From: Paenibacillus mesophilus
Lineage (GTDB): Bacteria; Bacillota; Bacilli; Paenibacillales; NBRC-103111
Length of the DNA stretch: 64,000 nucleotides
Reading direction: 5' to 3'
NCBI RefSeq assembly: GCF_005938385.1
Contig: NZ_VCRA01000005.1
Span: 186,001 to 250,000 of the forward strand
The position numbers and the translations under genes were made by a program. The notes beneath the pieces are model-generated. The model was not told where the DNA came from. It saw nothing but the letters and a program-made list of their open reading frames with translations, and did not search any database. Shown here piece after piece: positions 50,237 to 58,850 of the stretch (position 1 is its first letter; each line of letters opens with the position of its first letter).

Positions 50237-51397
50237 ATGAAGCTAAGAGAAGGAGCGCCGGAAGAAGTCGGAATGTCTTCGCAGCGCATTGAACGGATGG
50301 AAAAGCTTGTCGAAGGGTGGGCCGATCGCAAAGTATCGCAAGCATTCGGGATCGTAGCGGCCCGCAAAGGAACGATAGTGAGCCAAAAATATTACGGAAC
50401 CGTCTCACCCGAACCCGATGCTCCGTCGCTTGCGGCGGATACTCTTTTCCCGCTGGCGTCGATTACGAAACCGATAACGGCTACGGCCGCCATGATCTTG
50501 GTCGAACAAGGCTTGTTATGTTTAAGCTTTCCGGTGTCTTATTATATTCCCGAGTTTACCGGCGAAGGCAAGCATGAGGTGAAGGTTCATCATCTGATGA
50601 CGCATACGTCCGGTCTGAGGAATTCGGATGTGAACGAGCATTCCAAGAAAAAGGAAGGACATGTCGAAATTCCGCCTCCGGAGCCGAATCAGCACCCCGG
50701 TTTGCACCGGAGACTTTATCTGGGGTACGATACTCCCCTCTGGAAGCCGCCGGGTACGGAAATGTCTTATTGCGGTTACGGTATCGAGCTTCTCGGCGAG
50801 ATCATTCGCAGGCTTAGCGGGAGAACACTCGAACAGTTTTGTATGGAGCATATTTTCAAGCCGCTGGAAATGAACGATACATACTTTGTCGTGCCGGAGT
50901 CCGAGCAGCAACGTGTTATTCGGAGAGCCGAGGATTTGCCGTACGGTCGATGGTTTCATACACAGGAGGCGATGTCGTCACCATCCGCGGCAGGCGGTGC
51001 TTATTCCACCGCCATGGATATCGCCCGGTTCGGGCAAATGTTTCTGAACAAAGGCAAATACGGTGAGGAACGGATCTTAAGCCTCGCCTCGGTTACGGAA
51101 ATGTTACGCGACCAGGCGCCGCACGTCTCTTCTACTTACGGCGCCCAATTTTTCCGGGACGCGTCCTATGGCTATTGCTGGCCTGTCAATAATACGAAGA
51201 GAGACAGCGGAGATTTATTCTCGCCCAAAGCAGTAGTTTGCGGCGGGGCCGGCGGAGTCAACATTACGATCGACCCGCACTATGAGACTGTCCAAATCAT
51301 CTTCTCTATCGAGAGCAAAAGAAATGACGGATACGACGTCTGGTTCCCCTGCATGAACTTGTTTAACAATGCGGTTATTGCCTCGATCGAATATTGA
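50237..51397 (+). CDS. Serine hydrolase of the beta-lactamase/class C family, 386 aa
   Basis: A cytoplasmic penicillin-binding-protein-like esterase/peptidase. The nucleophile is in PLASITKPITATAAM (S-x-x-K), the Tyr motif is MSYCGYGIELLGEI, and HHLMTHTSGL is the usual following block; GGAGGVNITIDP near the C-terminus replaces the KTG triad. No signal peptide is present, so it is probably an intracellular esterase rather than a beta-lactamase. AAGGAG precedes the ATG. Monocistronic. Confidence 0.88.
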   Translation: MKLREGAPEEVGMSSQRIERMEKLVEGWADRKVSQAFGIVAARKGTIVSQKYYGTVSPEPDAPSLAADTLFPLASITKPITATAAMILVEQGLLCLSFPVSYYIPEFTGEGKHEVKVHHLMTHTSGLRNSDVNEHSKKKEGHVEIPPPEPNQHPGLHRRLYLGYDTPLWKPPGTEMSYCGYGIELLGEIIRRLSGRTLEQFCMEHIFKPLEMNDTYFVVPESEQQRVIRRAEDLPYGRWFHTQEAMSSPSAAGGAYSTAMDIARFGQMFLNKGKYGEERILSLASVTEMLRDQAPHVSSTYGAQFFRDASYGYCWPVNNTKRDSGDLFSPKAVVCGGAGGVNITIDPHYETVQIIFSIESKRNDGYDVWFPCMNLFNNAVIASIEY

Positions 51398-51471
51398 TTC
51401 GAACTTATCTATTACCCTGGAGGGGAGCCGCTGACGGCCTCCTTCTTTTCCTCTTTCGGACTTGCTCCGCA

Positions 51472-51939
51472 TCATTTCATTACCGGCATGTATAATTCCA
51501 TTTCGCTCTCATCCGAATCGGGGTCAAACCGGCTATCGTATAGCTCGATGACATACGATGTTTTATTTTCCGCGATCGAGTTAGCGTGAATGAAATCGCG
51601 TATTTGGTTATATCCTTTCCAGATGTCGCGGATCGGCCCTCTATATACCGTCGATACAAACCATTGGTCCGGAACATCCGTGAAAACGAACCCGGTGGGC
51701 AAAGCATCGACCCGCTCCGTCATCCGTCCAATGTAAAACCGCTCTTTCCGATCCGGATGAACGCTCTCTTCCGTCATCTCATACAGGATCAGCTCGGTTT
51801 CACCTGCATGCGGCAGTTCGGATATTCGCTCATTCAGTGTCGTTCTGGCTTCCGCCATCGCAGCGGGATATTCCTTGAACAGACAGCGCTTCTCGATGCC
51901 AGCCATTCCGAATGATTTGTTGATCAGCTCGCAGGACAT
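51472..51939 (-). CDS. GyrI-like small-molecule-binding protein, 155 aa
   Basis: A stand-alone GyrI-like/effector-binding domain (SHS2 module pair), the fold that captures ligands in BmrR and Rob and covers enzymes in GyrI. Recognisable are ETELILYEMTEESVHPDRKE, IGRMTERVDALPTGFVFTDV and QWFVSTVYRGPIRDIWKGYN. Start at 51939 has AAAGG 8 nt upstream; GTG at 51948 overlaps the RBS. It is the last gene of operon A, 12 bp after a domain protein. A second GyrI-like protein ends operon B, which links this fold to the paralogue family in both loci. Confidence 0.75.
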   Translation of the reverse strand: MSCELINKSFGMAGIEKRCLFKEYPAAMAEARTTLNERISELPHAGETELILYEMTEESVHPDRKERFYIGRMTERVDALPTGFVFTDVPDQWFVSTVYRGPIRDIWKGYNQIRDFIHANSIAENKTSYVIELYDSRFDPDSDESEMELYMPVMK

Positions 51940-51951
51940 GTTCATCACCTT

Positions 51952-53040
51952 TCAAGTAGGCAGTTTGCTGGGCGAACCCGCCCGAAGCGCAGCCTCAAGC
52001 TTTTCCAGTTTCCGGTATGCTTCCGCTTCAAGGCTTCTGATCCCGGTCAGCAGCTGTACCGCTTCGCTGCGGCGGTCGGGGTCTTCGATAGGCGATCTCG
52101 GCTGATCCCATGGAAACAGTTCGTTCAGCTTCTGAAAAGCTTCCCGTATGAGTCGATAATGGTCGGCCGTATGGCTCAACTGTTCGCCTAAATCGCCGCC
52201 GAACCGCCCGCTCGCTTCCTGAAGAAATAGATGCGCGTAACGTCTGCCCTCATGGAAAAGATCGGCGTAGTACCCCATATAGAATCCTTGAATCTTATTG
52301 CTCCGAACCGCTTCGATCCACTTGTCGAACACCAATAGTCCGCTGTAGAACTTGCGCCCGCCCCAATTGAATGTAGCCGGCCTATTTCGATCGATCGCCA
52401 ATTGAAGCGCAGCTTTCAACGCGGTCCTATCGTCGGATTGCGCAGCCGGAGCCGCCCAATGCAGAGATATAAACCCTCCCTCGTCCAAATTGCCGATATA
52501 TACGCTCTCGCTCGGCCATTCGCCAGACCGGAGTCTTTCTTTACAGGCCCGGCACGGGCAGTAATTACGTCCAAGCTGGGTCCACGGGATTACTTCGTCA
52601 TATCCTTCATGCCCGTGGCCGCCGTGCCAGGAGTGGGTATAATAACCTTCATCATCATAGCCGTAAACGACGGACGTCTCATTGCCCAAATCCAGCTCCT
52701 TGGCAAATACGGGCTGTCCTTGATCGAGTGCGGAACGTGCAGCGTCCCATGCTTCGGCTTGCAAGCGGCTGAACGATTGCCGGTCCTCTGCAAACGTATG
52801 AAACCCGTTGATCTCCACGCCCAGATGTCTCGCCAGCTGAAACATGGCTTCTTCGGGTTCTCCGATATTCGGGGCGGAACATTTCTCGTCGATGATCGAC
52901 AGAAAAGCACTACCGGTCATTCCGTATACCCAAGCGGCAGAACACGAAATGTTGTAATAGTCGAGACAGGATCGGATCGCCCCGATATGCGACCTGTGAA
53001 ATCCCGAGAAGCGAAGCCGCTCCAGGTTTGCTTTCTTCAT
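51952..53040 (-). CDS. BtrH/C39-like domain protein (sigma-linked family), 362 aa
   Basis: One of five paralogues in the window. Shared landmarks: C25 (AIRSCLDYYN), WVYGMTGSAF (37-46), LDQGQPVFAKEL (105-116), E121 six residues before GYDD (127-130), then VFDKWIEAV and RRYAHLFLQEASGRF in the helical C-terminal half. The fold looks like the BtrH N-terminal/C39 group, but the expected catalytic His is Glu. A C-R-A-C-K-E stretch and HSWHGGHGHEGY add metal-ligand-like residues unique to this copy. AAGGAGG is 8 nt before the ATG. It is third in operon A, 13 bp from its paralogue. No function is known to me. Confidence 0.65.
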   Translation of the reverse strand: MKKANLERLRFSGFHRSHIGAIRSCLDYYNISCSAAWVYGMTGSAFLSIIDEKCSAPNIGEPEEAMFQLARHLGVEINGFHTFAEDRQSFSRLQAEAWDAARSALDQGQPVFAKELDLGNETSVVYGYDDEGYYTHSWHGGHGHEGYDEVIPWTQLGRNYCPCRACKERLRSGEWPSESVYIGNLDEGGFISLHWAAPAAQSDDRTALKAALQLAIDRNRPATFNWGGRKFYSGLLVFDKWIEAVRSNKIQGFYMGYYADLFHEGRRYAHLFLQEASGRFGGDLGEQLSHTADHYRLIREAFQKLNELFPWDQPRSPIEDPDRRSEAVQLLTGIRSLEAEAYRKLEKLEAALRAGSPSKLPT

Positions 53041-53053
53041 CGGCGTAGCCTCC

Positions 53054-54034
53054 TTATTGAATCGTCTCGATAATGTTGCGGAATGCTTCTATCGCCGCCG
53101 CGTCGTATTGCTTGGCTTGTTCGAGCAGCCGCGCCGCCTCTAACCGGCGTTCGCTGTCTTCGATCCATCCGCGCGGCTGCTCCCACGGGAACAATCGGTA
53201 CACTTGATTGATGGCGGCGCGTACGGAGCCGAATCGCTCGATCGCTTCGTCCAATGCACGCGGTGCGGCGGTACCGAGACGTTCCTTCGCTTCGACCAAA
53301 AACTTGTAGCCGTACGTGCGGCACGTATCCCATTCGTGGGTGTTATAGGCGAAAAACCAACCGTCCACTGTCCCTTTACGCAGCTCATGAACCCAATGAT
53401 CGTAGGCGTCGGAGCCGACCTTCGTCCCGGGTCCCGTATGCTTGCCGTCCGCGAACCCGACAGCGAGACTAAGCGCATCCCGCAATGTCCGAAGGTCGTC
53501 TTCTTCCTCGCCGTCAGGTTTCATCCAATGTAGGTCGATCAGCCCGTCTCGTTCACCCAGAGACTGCCATGGAATCGTCTTCGTCCCCTGCCAGCAGCTG
53601 ATGATGTACACCTCGGCAGCTTCATCGTAGCCTTGAACAACGCTAGTCTCGCCATGATGGAAGTCAAATCCTCGCCCGAAACACGGATATCCGGAATCGA
53701 TAGCACGTTTCGCCGCGTCCCAAGCTTCCTTGCGCAGCCGGTCTAATGTCTCGCCCTCGGCAATTTCACATATCCCTTCCATTCGTACGCCCAGGTTGTT
53801 CAACAATTGTACGATTCGGCTGTGAGGCAGCTCGTACATGGGAGGGGGAGTATTTACGTTCTCGACGACCCTGAACAGAAACGGGATGGCGATCGCTCCA
53901 TACAGCCATGGCGTGTAGCCGTACGGTTTAGCCCAATATTTGAAACACGCACTGTAAGTGTTTATGTTGGCGAGATTGCTTCTTCCGCCGTTATAAATGT
54001 AACCTTCTACTAGGTTTGTTGTTTTCACGTCCAA
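53054..54034 (-). CDS. BtrH/C39-like domain protein (sigma-linked family), 326 aa
   Basis: A paralogue of the neighbouring genes, with C30 (TYSACFKYW), TPWLYGAIAIPF (41-52), AIDSGYPCFGRGFDF, E129 six residues before GYDE (135-138), DLHWMKPDGEEEDD, AYDHWVHELRKG and CRTYGYKFLVEAKERLG. It has no signal peptide and is cytoplasmic. The start is TTG at 54034, with GGGAGG about 8-9 nt upstream; an ATG in between terminates at once. It is second in operon A, 15 bp after the sigma factor fused to the same domain, which makes it a plausible partner or competitor of the fused copy (inference). Confidence 0.65.
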   Translation of the reverse strand: MDVKTTNLVEGYIYNGGRSNLANINTYSACFKYWAKPYGYTPWLYGAIAIPFLFRVVENVNTPPPMYELPHSRIVQLLNNLGVRMEGICEIAEGETLDRLRKEAWDAAKRAIDSGYPCFGRGFDFHHGETSVVQGYDEAAEVYIISCWQGTKTIPWQSLGERDGLIDLHWMKPDGEEEDDLRTLRDALSLAVGFADGKHTGPGTKVGSDAYDHWVHELRKGTVDGWFFAYNTHEWDTCRTYGYKFLVEAKERLGTAAPRALDEAIERFGSVRAAINQVYRLFPWEQPRGWIEDSERRLEAARLLEQAKQYDAAAIEAFRNIIETIQ

Positions 54035-54049
54035 TCCATAAACCTCCCG

Positions 54050-55714
54050 TCAAGAAGTGAGAAAGCTTAGACAACGGCTTAATCGCCCCAACAACTGAAC
54101 GCCTCTTTCCTCCGCGGCATAGGCCTGCTTCAGCAGTCCGACAGCCGCCTTCCGCAGATCCGGGTCGTTCGGCGAACCGCCTTCGGGGAACGGGAACAGC
54201 ATGCTTAATTCCACAAGCGATGCAGCGACGCGTTCGTACTGCAGGGCTGCTTCGGCTGCGAGCTTCGCGGCTTCGTCGCGGCCGGCATCGGATAGCTTGG
54301 ACTCCAATCCGCGAATGAACGACGCTGCGTGCTCTCTCGCTTCTGCAGCAGACTGCGCGGTATAGGCGTTACCGAGCGGCTGGACGTTGCCTCTGCGGAA
54401 AGCGTCTATCCAGCTTTCATAGGCGGCCAACCCGCACACGTATCCGACAAATGTCAGCTCGCCATTAGCATGCCGGACAGCCATGTCCAGAGCGTTTCGC
54501 ACCGCTTCCCAATAAGGAATCGGCTTACGGCCGGATACGGCAAGCACGAACAGTCCGCCCGACAGCCCTCGACCGAATTGATCGTAGGCGATAACCTTCT
54601 TAGCCCTTGAGTCCACGGCATACAGCAGCTGCTCGGTATCGTCGTAACCGTAAACAATTCCGAATTCCGGCGTGAACAAGTCCCATGAGATAACCGGCAC
54701 TCCGCGCATAATGGATTTTCGAATAAGCGCAATTCCTTTACCCAGCATGAACGGACTTGGTGGAACGCCACCATCTCCGGAATGTTCGCTATCCAGTCCC
54801 AAGTTCAGCAAGGCTCTATGAAAGTGAGGCTCCCAGAAATACATCGTTGGGCCGGTCGCATCGACGCACTCTTCCTCAACAGTCAGTCGAAACGCCTGTC
54901 CCGTAAGCCCCATGACATCGGTTAGCGTATAACCGCTCGCTCCCGCGTATGGCAGAACGGCGCATACCGCCCCTGCGAAAGAAGTCTTGCATCGCTTCCA
55001 CTCCCCGGATCGAGGCCCTTTTTTCAATGCAATAACGGCCTTCTCCAGCGCGCCCGTATCACTTCGTTCCCGGATATAGTCCCTCAGACGCACACGGATA
55101 CGTTCCTCCCGTACCTTTTGTCGGCCGCGAGCAAGCGACTGATATACATTATCGGTCGAAGTGCGGTACAATCGGGCGATTTCCGCAGGCGACAGCTGAT
55201 TGAAAAAGTGCGCCTCGAATACGGCCCTCTCCCTCGAAGTCAGTCCATGCAGAAGCTGACGTATCGTCTCGAGAAATTCTTTCCGGGCCAACCGTACGGA
55301 TGGATCGTCATCTCCAGTCCGTGTCTGATCCTTGGTGCTGCACATGTATAACATGATGCTGTCCAGATCGGACCAGTCGATACGCTCCCCTTCCCGATCA
55401 GCGGCGATCAAGCCGGTAAACGTTCGCTCCTTTCCGGAATGCTCGCCTTTACGCAGCTTCATTAGAGCTTCATTGCGCACGATCCGGTGAAGCCATGGCA
55501 AAAATCGGCTCATATCGGCGAGTGAGCCCAAATGCATAAAGGCTCGCAGCAGCGCTTCCTGGACGATGTCCTCCGCCAAATGCGGGTCCCGCGCGACGCT
55601 CTTCGCCCAATCGAACGCTTTAGTCCGATGTCTCCGCACAAGCTCCCCGAATGCGTCCCGGTCGCCGCCGCGAGCCCGCTCGATCAAGTCGCCGTCCGTT
55701 ATTTCATACTCCAT
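54050..55714 (-). CDS. ECF-type sigma factor with C-terminal BtrH/C39-like domain, 554 aa
   Basis: Sigma region 2 (~8-95: AFGELVRRHRTKAFDW, LAEDIVQEALLRAFMHLG, WLHRIVRNEALMKLRKG) and region 4 (~150-205: LLHGLTSRERAVFEAHFFNQ, LSPAEIARLYRTSTDNVYQS) are followed by a ~310-residue domain (~245-554). That domain has C251 (AGAVCAVLPYAG), DVMGLTGQAFRL, IMRGVPVISWDL, E350 six residues before GYDD (356-359), AYESWIDAFRRG and AREHAASFIRGLES, as in the four paralogues. GGGAGGGAG precedes the ATG. It is the first gene of operon A. No anti-sigma factor is present. Confidence 0.85.
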   Translation of the reverse strand: MEYEITDGDLIERARGGDRDAFGELVRRHRTKAFDWAKSVARDPHLAEDIVQEALLRAFMHLGSLADMSRFLPWLHRIVRNEALMKLRKGEHSGKERTFTGLIAADREGERIDWSDLDSIMLYMCSTKDQTRTGDDDPSVRLARKEFLETIRQLLHGLTSRERAVFEAHFFNQLSPAEIARLYRTSTDNVYQSLARGRQKVREERIRVRLRDYIRERSDTGALEKAVIALKKGPRSGEWKRCKTSFAGAVCAVLPYAGASGYTLTDVMGLTGQAFRLTVEEECVDATGPTMYFWEPHFHRALLNLGLDSEHSGDGGVPPSPFMLGKGIALIRKSIMRGVPVISWDLFTPEFGIVYGYDDTEQLLYAVDSRAKKVIAYDQFGRGLSGGLFVLAVSGRKPIPYWEAVRNALDMAVRHANGELTFVGYVCGLAAYESWIDAFRRGNVQPLGNAYTAQSAAEAREHAASFIRGLESKLSDAGRDEAAKLAAEAALQYERVAASLVELSMLFPFPEGGSPNDPDLRKAAVGLLKQAYAAEERGVQLLGRLSRCLSFLTS

Positions 55715-55829
55715 CTTCTCCCTCCCTATTGTATAGATGCATGTGCCTATGAATTTTTGGAGGCAGAAACGAGAAAATCAAAAAAATATTTATCCAAATC
55801 GGTTATAGTAGTAGATGGAGGTGAAGGGT

Positions 55830-56042
55830 ATGTCCAAAAAAAGAAACGGACACGTCCTTAAGCTGGAGGACGGAAGCTTCTACATCGAAGAAGCGCCTTA
55901 TTCCACAGCCAGCTTGGACGAAGCGGAAATTTACTTCAAATACTTCGATCTTCTGGAAGCCCAGGCAAGAGCGAAAAGAAATACCGGGATGGACGCGGCC
56001 ATGTTCCGCATTGCATTTGTAATTACCATATTGCCTGAGTGA
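55830..56042 (+). CDS. Small hypothetical protein, 70 aa
   Basis: A charged N-terminus (MSKKRNGHVLKLEDGSFYIE) leads to a helix with regularly spaced Ala and Glu, LDEAEIYFKYFDLLEAQARA, and a short hydrophobic end. GGAGGTG is 6-8 nt before ATG 55830. It is divergent from operon A, across 115 bp with a possible TATAGT -10, and its stop codon directly abuts the stop of the convergent next gene. I do not recognise the family. Confidence 0.6.
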   Translation: MSKKRNGHVLKLEDGSFYIEEAPYSTASLDEAEIYFKYFDLLEAQARAKRNTGMDAAMFRIAFVITILPE

Positions 56043-57083
56043 TTAGGAATGAAAGGACGAAAAGTCGGCAAATGGGTCTCCCTCTTCTTGAACATCGTCC
56101 TTTTGCTGTTCCTGCTCCACTACGGCAGGCACTTCTTTTTCAGGATTGGGAAAAGTTTCACCAATTACAGGCTGATACTTCTCTTCCAGTACATTCGCTT
56201 TCACGTTTTGCAGTACGAACAGTTCCTTGGAGCCTTGCAATATTCTCATATCGCAGATGTAAAGAGGAGATGGCCTTTGCTCGCGACCATTTATGCTCTT
56301 GATTCTCGAATATCCGGTATTTCGCGGTTTGACAATTTCGAAGACAAGCTGATCTTCCGGTTTGACTTCCTGGTTATGGAAAGCGGTATACCCGTCCGTT
56401 TCGCCATCCTGTTTCACTTGCCATGGTGTGAATACCCGGTGAGACTCAGCTTGTATCGAGCCGGGATATAGAATATCGGATTGGGTCGGATAGGAGTGGT
56501 GCCACTGCTCTAATGTCATATCCTTCGAGATTGGTCTGCCTTCCTTAAATTGACTCACCCATTGGCTCTCCTGAATTCCATATTTCGTTTCCTTCGGATC
56601 TTGTTTCGGATGTGAATGGGCAATCGGATCGTATTTATCGTCTATCCCTTCCCAGTTCACCGAACCATTGTTACCCGGAATGAGAATAAATTGCTCACCC
56701 TTCCCGGCGAGTCCCCATTCCATCAATTGCTGATTGTCTTTAAAAGACGTGTATGCTTGCTGACTGACGAATTGAAGGGCGCCGCTGTCACCGAGCGAGA
56801 TACGGGAGAAGATGTCTCTGGCCGTTTCGATTGACTTACACTCCGGTATAAGGAAATAACCGGGCTCCGCACTCGATGCGGCGGACGATTGGGCTTTATC
56901 GTCGGACGTACGCTGCAGCGTATGCTGCAACAAGCGGCCGACCGCACGATTACCGACAGTTCGATGAAGCTGCAGCAAATTCGTTAGTGCTGTCGGCCGG
57001 CCCATTTCTCCGTCACGGCCACTACGGCGGATGGCATCCCGCTTCGGATCGGTCTGCAAGGAACGCTTGCCGAGCTCTTTCAT
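56043..57083 (-). CDS. Polymorphic-toxin/eCIS-cargo-like protein with LQRTxGNRAV-type motif, 346 aa
   Basis: The N-terminus has LLQLHRTVGNRAVGRLLQ (36-53), the short helical motif seen at the N-termini of many proteins loaded by extracellular contractile injection systems and of DUF4157-type secreted toxins. A Ser/Ala linker leads to a ~250-residue C-terminal domain with DPIAHSHPKQDP (H156, H158), a HxHP pattern, and WVSQFKEGRPISKDMTLEQW, then an acidic tail. There is no signal peptide. AAAGGAGGG precedes the ATG. No eCIS structural genes or immunity gene are evident next to it, unless the convergent 70-aa gene serves. Function is inferred from motif only. Confidence 0.6.
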   Translation of the reverse strand: MKELGKRSLQTDPKRDAIRRSGRDGEMGRPTALTNLLQLHRTVGNRAVGRLLQHTLQRTSDDKAQSSAASSAEPGYFLIPECKSIETARDIFSRISLGDSGALQFVSQQAYTSFKDNQQLMEWGLAGKGEQFILIPGNNGSVNWEGIDDKYDPIAHSHPKQDPKETKYGIQESQWVSQFKEGRPISKDMTLEQWHHSYPTQSDILYPGSIQAESHRVFTPWQVKQDGETDGYTAFHNQEVKPEDQLVFEIVKPRNTGYSRIKSINGREQRPSPLYICDMRILQGSKELFVLQNVKANVLEEKYQPVIGETFPNPEKEVPAVVEQEQQKDDVQEEGDPFADFSSFHS

Positions 57084-57117
57084 ACAGGCCCTCCTTTTCG
57101 GTCTTAAACAATAAAGA

Positions 57118-57864
57118 TCATTCCGGCTTCATGCGATACCAATATTTGTATAGCTCTCGATACCCCAGCTTCGTATACAGCCCGATTGCCGCATCGTTTT
57201 GCTGAACCACTTGCAAGAACGAGTATTTCGCTCCAGCCGATATCCCCCATTGCAGGATGTTCAACAACAGCTGCATCCCGAAGCCGTTTCTCCTATGGTT
57301 CATGTCGGTAACGATATCATACAAGCCGACATATTCATTCTGAATGACGCCTAACCCGCAGGCAACCGGACTATCCTCTTGATAAAGCGTAAAAAAGCCT
57401 TGCTGCAACGTTGAGCGTTGCAGCATTTTTCTTGTAACGTCGATTTGCTTGACAGTCAAATTGTTCAGCTGTGCCACGGTACCGAGCCATTCGTCAGTTA
57501 TGGAATCTTGCCGTGCTGCTATTAGGCTTGGCTCGGGCAGTTGATCCAGATGAAGCAGTCTGACGCTGGATTCATCGATTACTCGGTACCCTAGAGCATC
57601 CAAAATGCTGTCCAAGTTGGCCGGAACCGTATAGGGGGTCATTTTAAAAACCGAGTTGAGCCCATTGCCGCTATAGTAATTATCACAAATCCGGATGAGT
57701 TCCTCGACGGACTCTTGGTTTGACATTTCCGCACCGTATAGCGGGCTTACGGAGTTCGCTCTCTTCGTATAGCCGTCGGCAGACCGGATGATCCAGCCTT
57801 TAAGAAGGACGGTTTCCAGGGCAGGCCACGTATTCAATGTGATTTCTTCGATATGTTTGTACAT
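57118..57864 (-). CDS. GNAT-family N-acetyltransferase, 248 aa
   Basis: The GNAT core is C-terminal (~130-248): VACGLGVIQNEYVGLYDIVT, then MNHRRNGFGMQLLLNIL with the R-x-x-G-x-G/A pyrophosphate loop, FLQVVQQNDAAIGLYTKLGY and the closing YRELYKYWYR. The N-terminal ~125 residues form the extra GNAT-like half found in mycothiol-synthase-like tandem enzymes. Start at 57864 is preferred for GAGG upstream; an ATG-like frame extends to 57873. The substrate is unknown. It stands alone downstream of the toxin-like gene on the same strand orientation. Confidence 0.85.
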   Translation of the reverse strand: MYKHIEEITLNTWPALETVLLKGWIIRSADGYTKRANSVSPLYGAEMSNQESVEELIRICDNYYSGNGLNSVFKMTPYTVPANLDSILDALGYRVIDESSVRLLHLDQLPEPSLIAARQDSITDEWLGTVAQLNNLTVKQIDVTRKMLQRSTLQQGFFTLYQEDSPVACGLGVIQNEYVGLYDIVTDMNHRRNGFGMQLLLNILQWGISAGAKYSFLQVVQQNDAAIGLYTKLGYRELYKYWYRMKPE

Positions 57865-57970
57865 CTCGACCATCCTCGCATAAGTAGAATGGTATTAATA
57901 TACATACTTATGAATATTAATTCAATAGATTTACCGAAGATGATTCCGACTTTCAAGCGTCTCAACGCCA

Positions 57971-57990
57971 AGAGGCCCGAACGGGCCTTG
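57971..57990 (-). terminator. Weak terminator at the end of operon B
   Basis: AGGCCCG/CGGGCCT with a 2-nt loop, followed on the minus strand by CTCTTGG rather than a T run, 30 bp past the stop of the GyrI-like gene. Confidence 0.4.
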
Positions 57991-58019
57991 TGGATCCTAT
58001 AGGAATAGGGCTCACTCGC

Positions 58020-58481
58020 CTAAATCTTAATCGTATCGTATAAATGCAATTCCAATTGATCGGCATCCGCATGACCCCACTGCTCCGAAATCTCCAAATT
58101 CCAAGATCGCAGCAGTCTTTGCAATCCGTTCTCCTCCATCCATGCATGAAGCTTATCGTATGTACGTCTAATCTCCGTGTTCGGGCCTATATGCCGAATA
58201 ACCGCATATTGCTGTGCGGGCACCGTTAGCATCGTCATCCCTTCGGGTATGTCGACATAGTCGTTTACCTCAACGCACGCCCAATACCCGTCTTCTTCCT
58301 TGGTGTAATCCCCCGGTATGAATGCCCCGATCAATCGGATCGGATTAACGGTCTGCTTTATCTCGTATAGCCGTTCCTTCAACACCCGAATCGCCTTCGG
58401 AATTTCAAACACGTACCGGTCGCCGGGACAAACGACACGCAAACCGACCAGCTTCATTTCTCCAAGTTCAGCCGTTTTCAT
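58020..58481 (-). CDS. GyrI-like/AraC effector-binding-domain protein, 153 aa
   Basis: A single effector-binding domain: MKLVGLRVVCPGDRYVFEIP starts the first SHS2 unit, LIGAFIPGDYTKEEDGYWAC carries the ligand-pocket segment, and MLTVPAQQYAVIRHIGPNTE followed by LELHLYDTIK closes the fold, as in BmrR C-terminal domains and stand-alone GyrI-like proteins. GAGAGGGG precedes the ATG. It is the last gene of operon B, 20 bp after the Dabb gene. It presumably sequesters or senses a small molecule handled by the operon. Confidence 0.8.
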   Translation of the reverse strand: MKTAELGEMKLVGLRVVCPGDRYVFEIPKAIRVLKERLYEIKQTVNPIRLIGAFIPGDYTKEEDGYWACVEVNDYVDIPEGMTMLTVPAQQYAVIRHIGPNTEIRRTYDKLHAWMEENGLQRLLRSWNLEISEQWGHADADQLELHLYDTIKI

Positions 58482-58501
58482 ATTTGCTGCCCCTCTCGTC
58501 T

Positions 58502-58825
58502 TTACTTTCCTGCCGATCCCGGACCCGCTACGGGATAATCGATAACTATGACGTTGTCCAATATTCCATCCAGCATGCGGACGAACTCTTGATGGACCGG
58601 ATGCGGACCATATTGACGCAGAGCATCTTTGTCTTGGAACGTAACGCGTAGCCCCAGCGAATAGCCGTGCATGTTCCCGGTTTCTTCGGTTACGTTGACG
58701 CCGGCCGTCAGCTCGACGATACCCGGAATGCGCTCCTTGAAGGACAGCAGCTTGTCTAACAGCATTTTCTCATGATCGGGACTGTAGGATTCATTGAATT
58801 TAAAGGAAACGAGATGTTCGTACAT
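58502..58825 (-). CDS. Dabb (stress-responsive A/B barrel) domain protein, 107 aa
   Basis: A dimeric alpha/beta-barrel protein beginning MYEHLVSFKFNESYSPDHEK and with YSLGLRVTFQDKDALRQYGP and HQEFVRMLDG, the typical Dabb sequence. Members are stress-responsive or act as small lyases/cyclases, and the function of this one is unknown. GGAGGAA precedes the ATG. It lies 25 bp after the metallo-hydrolase in operon B. Confidence 0.85.
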   Translation of the reverse strand: MYEHLVSFKFNESYSPDHEKMLLDKLLSFKERIPGIVELTAGVNVTEETGNMHGYSLGLRVTFQDKDALRQYGPHPVHQEFVRMLDGILDNVIVIDYPVAGPGSAGK

Positions 58826-58850
58826 AAATGCGTATTCCTCCTGTCGGTAT

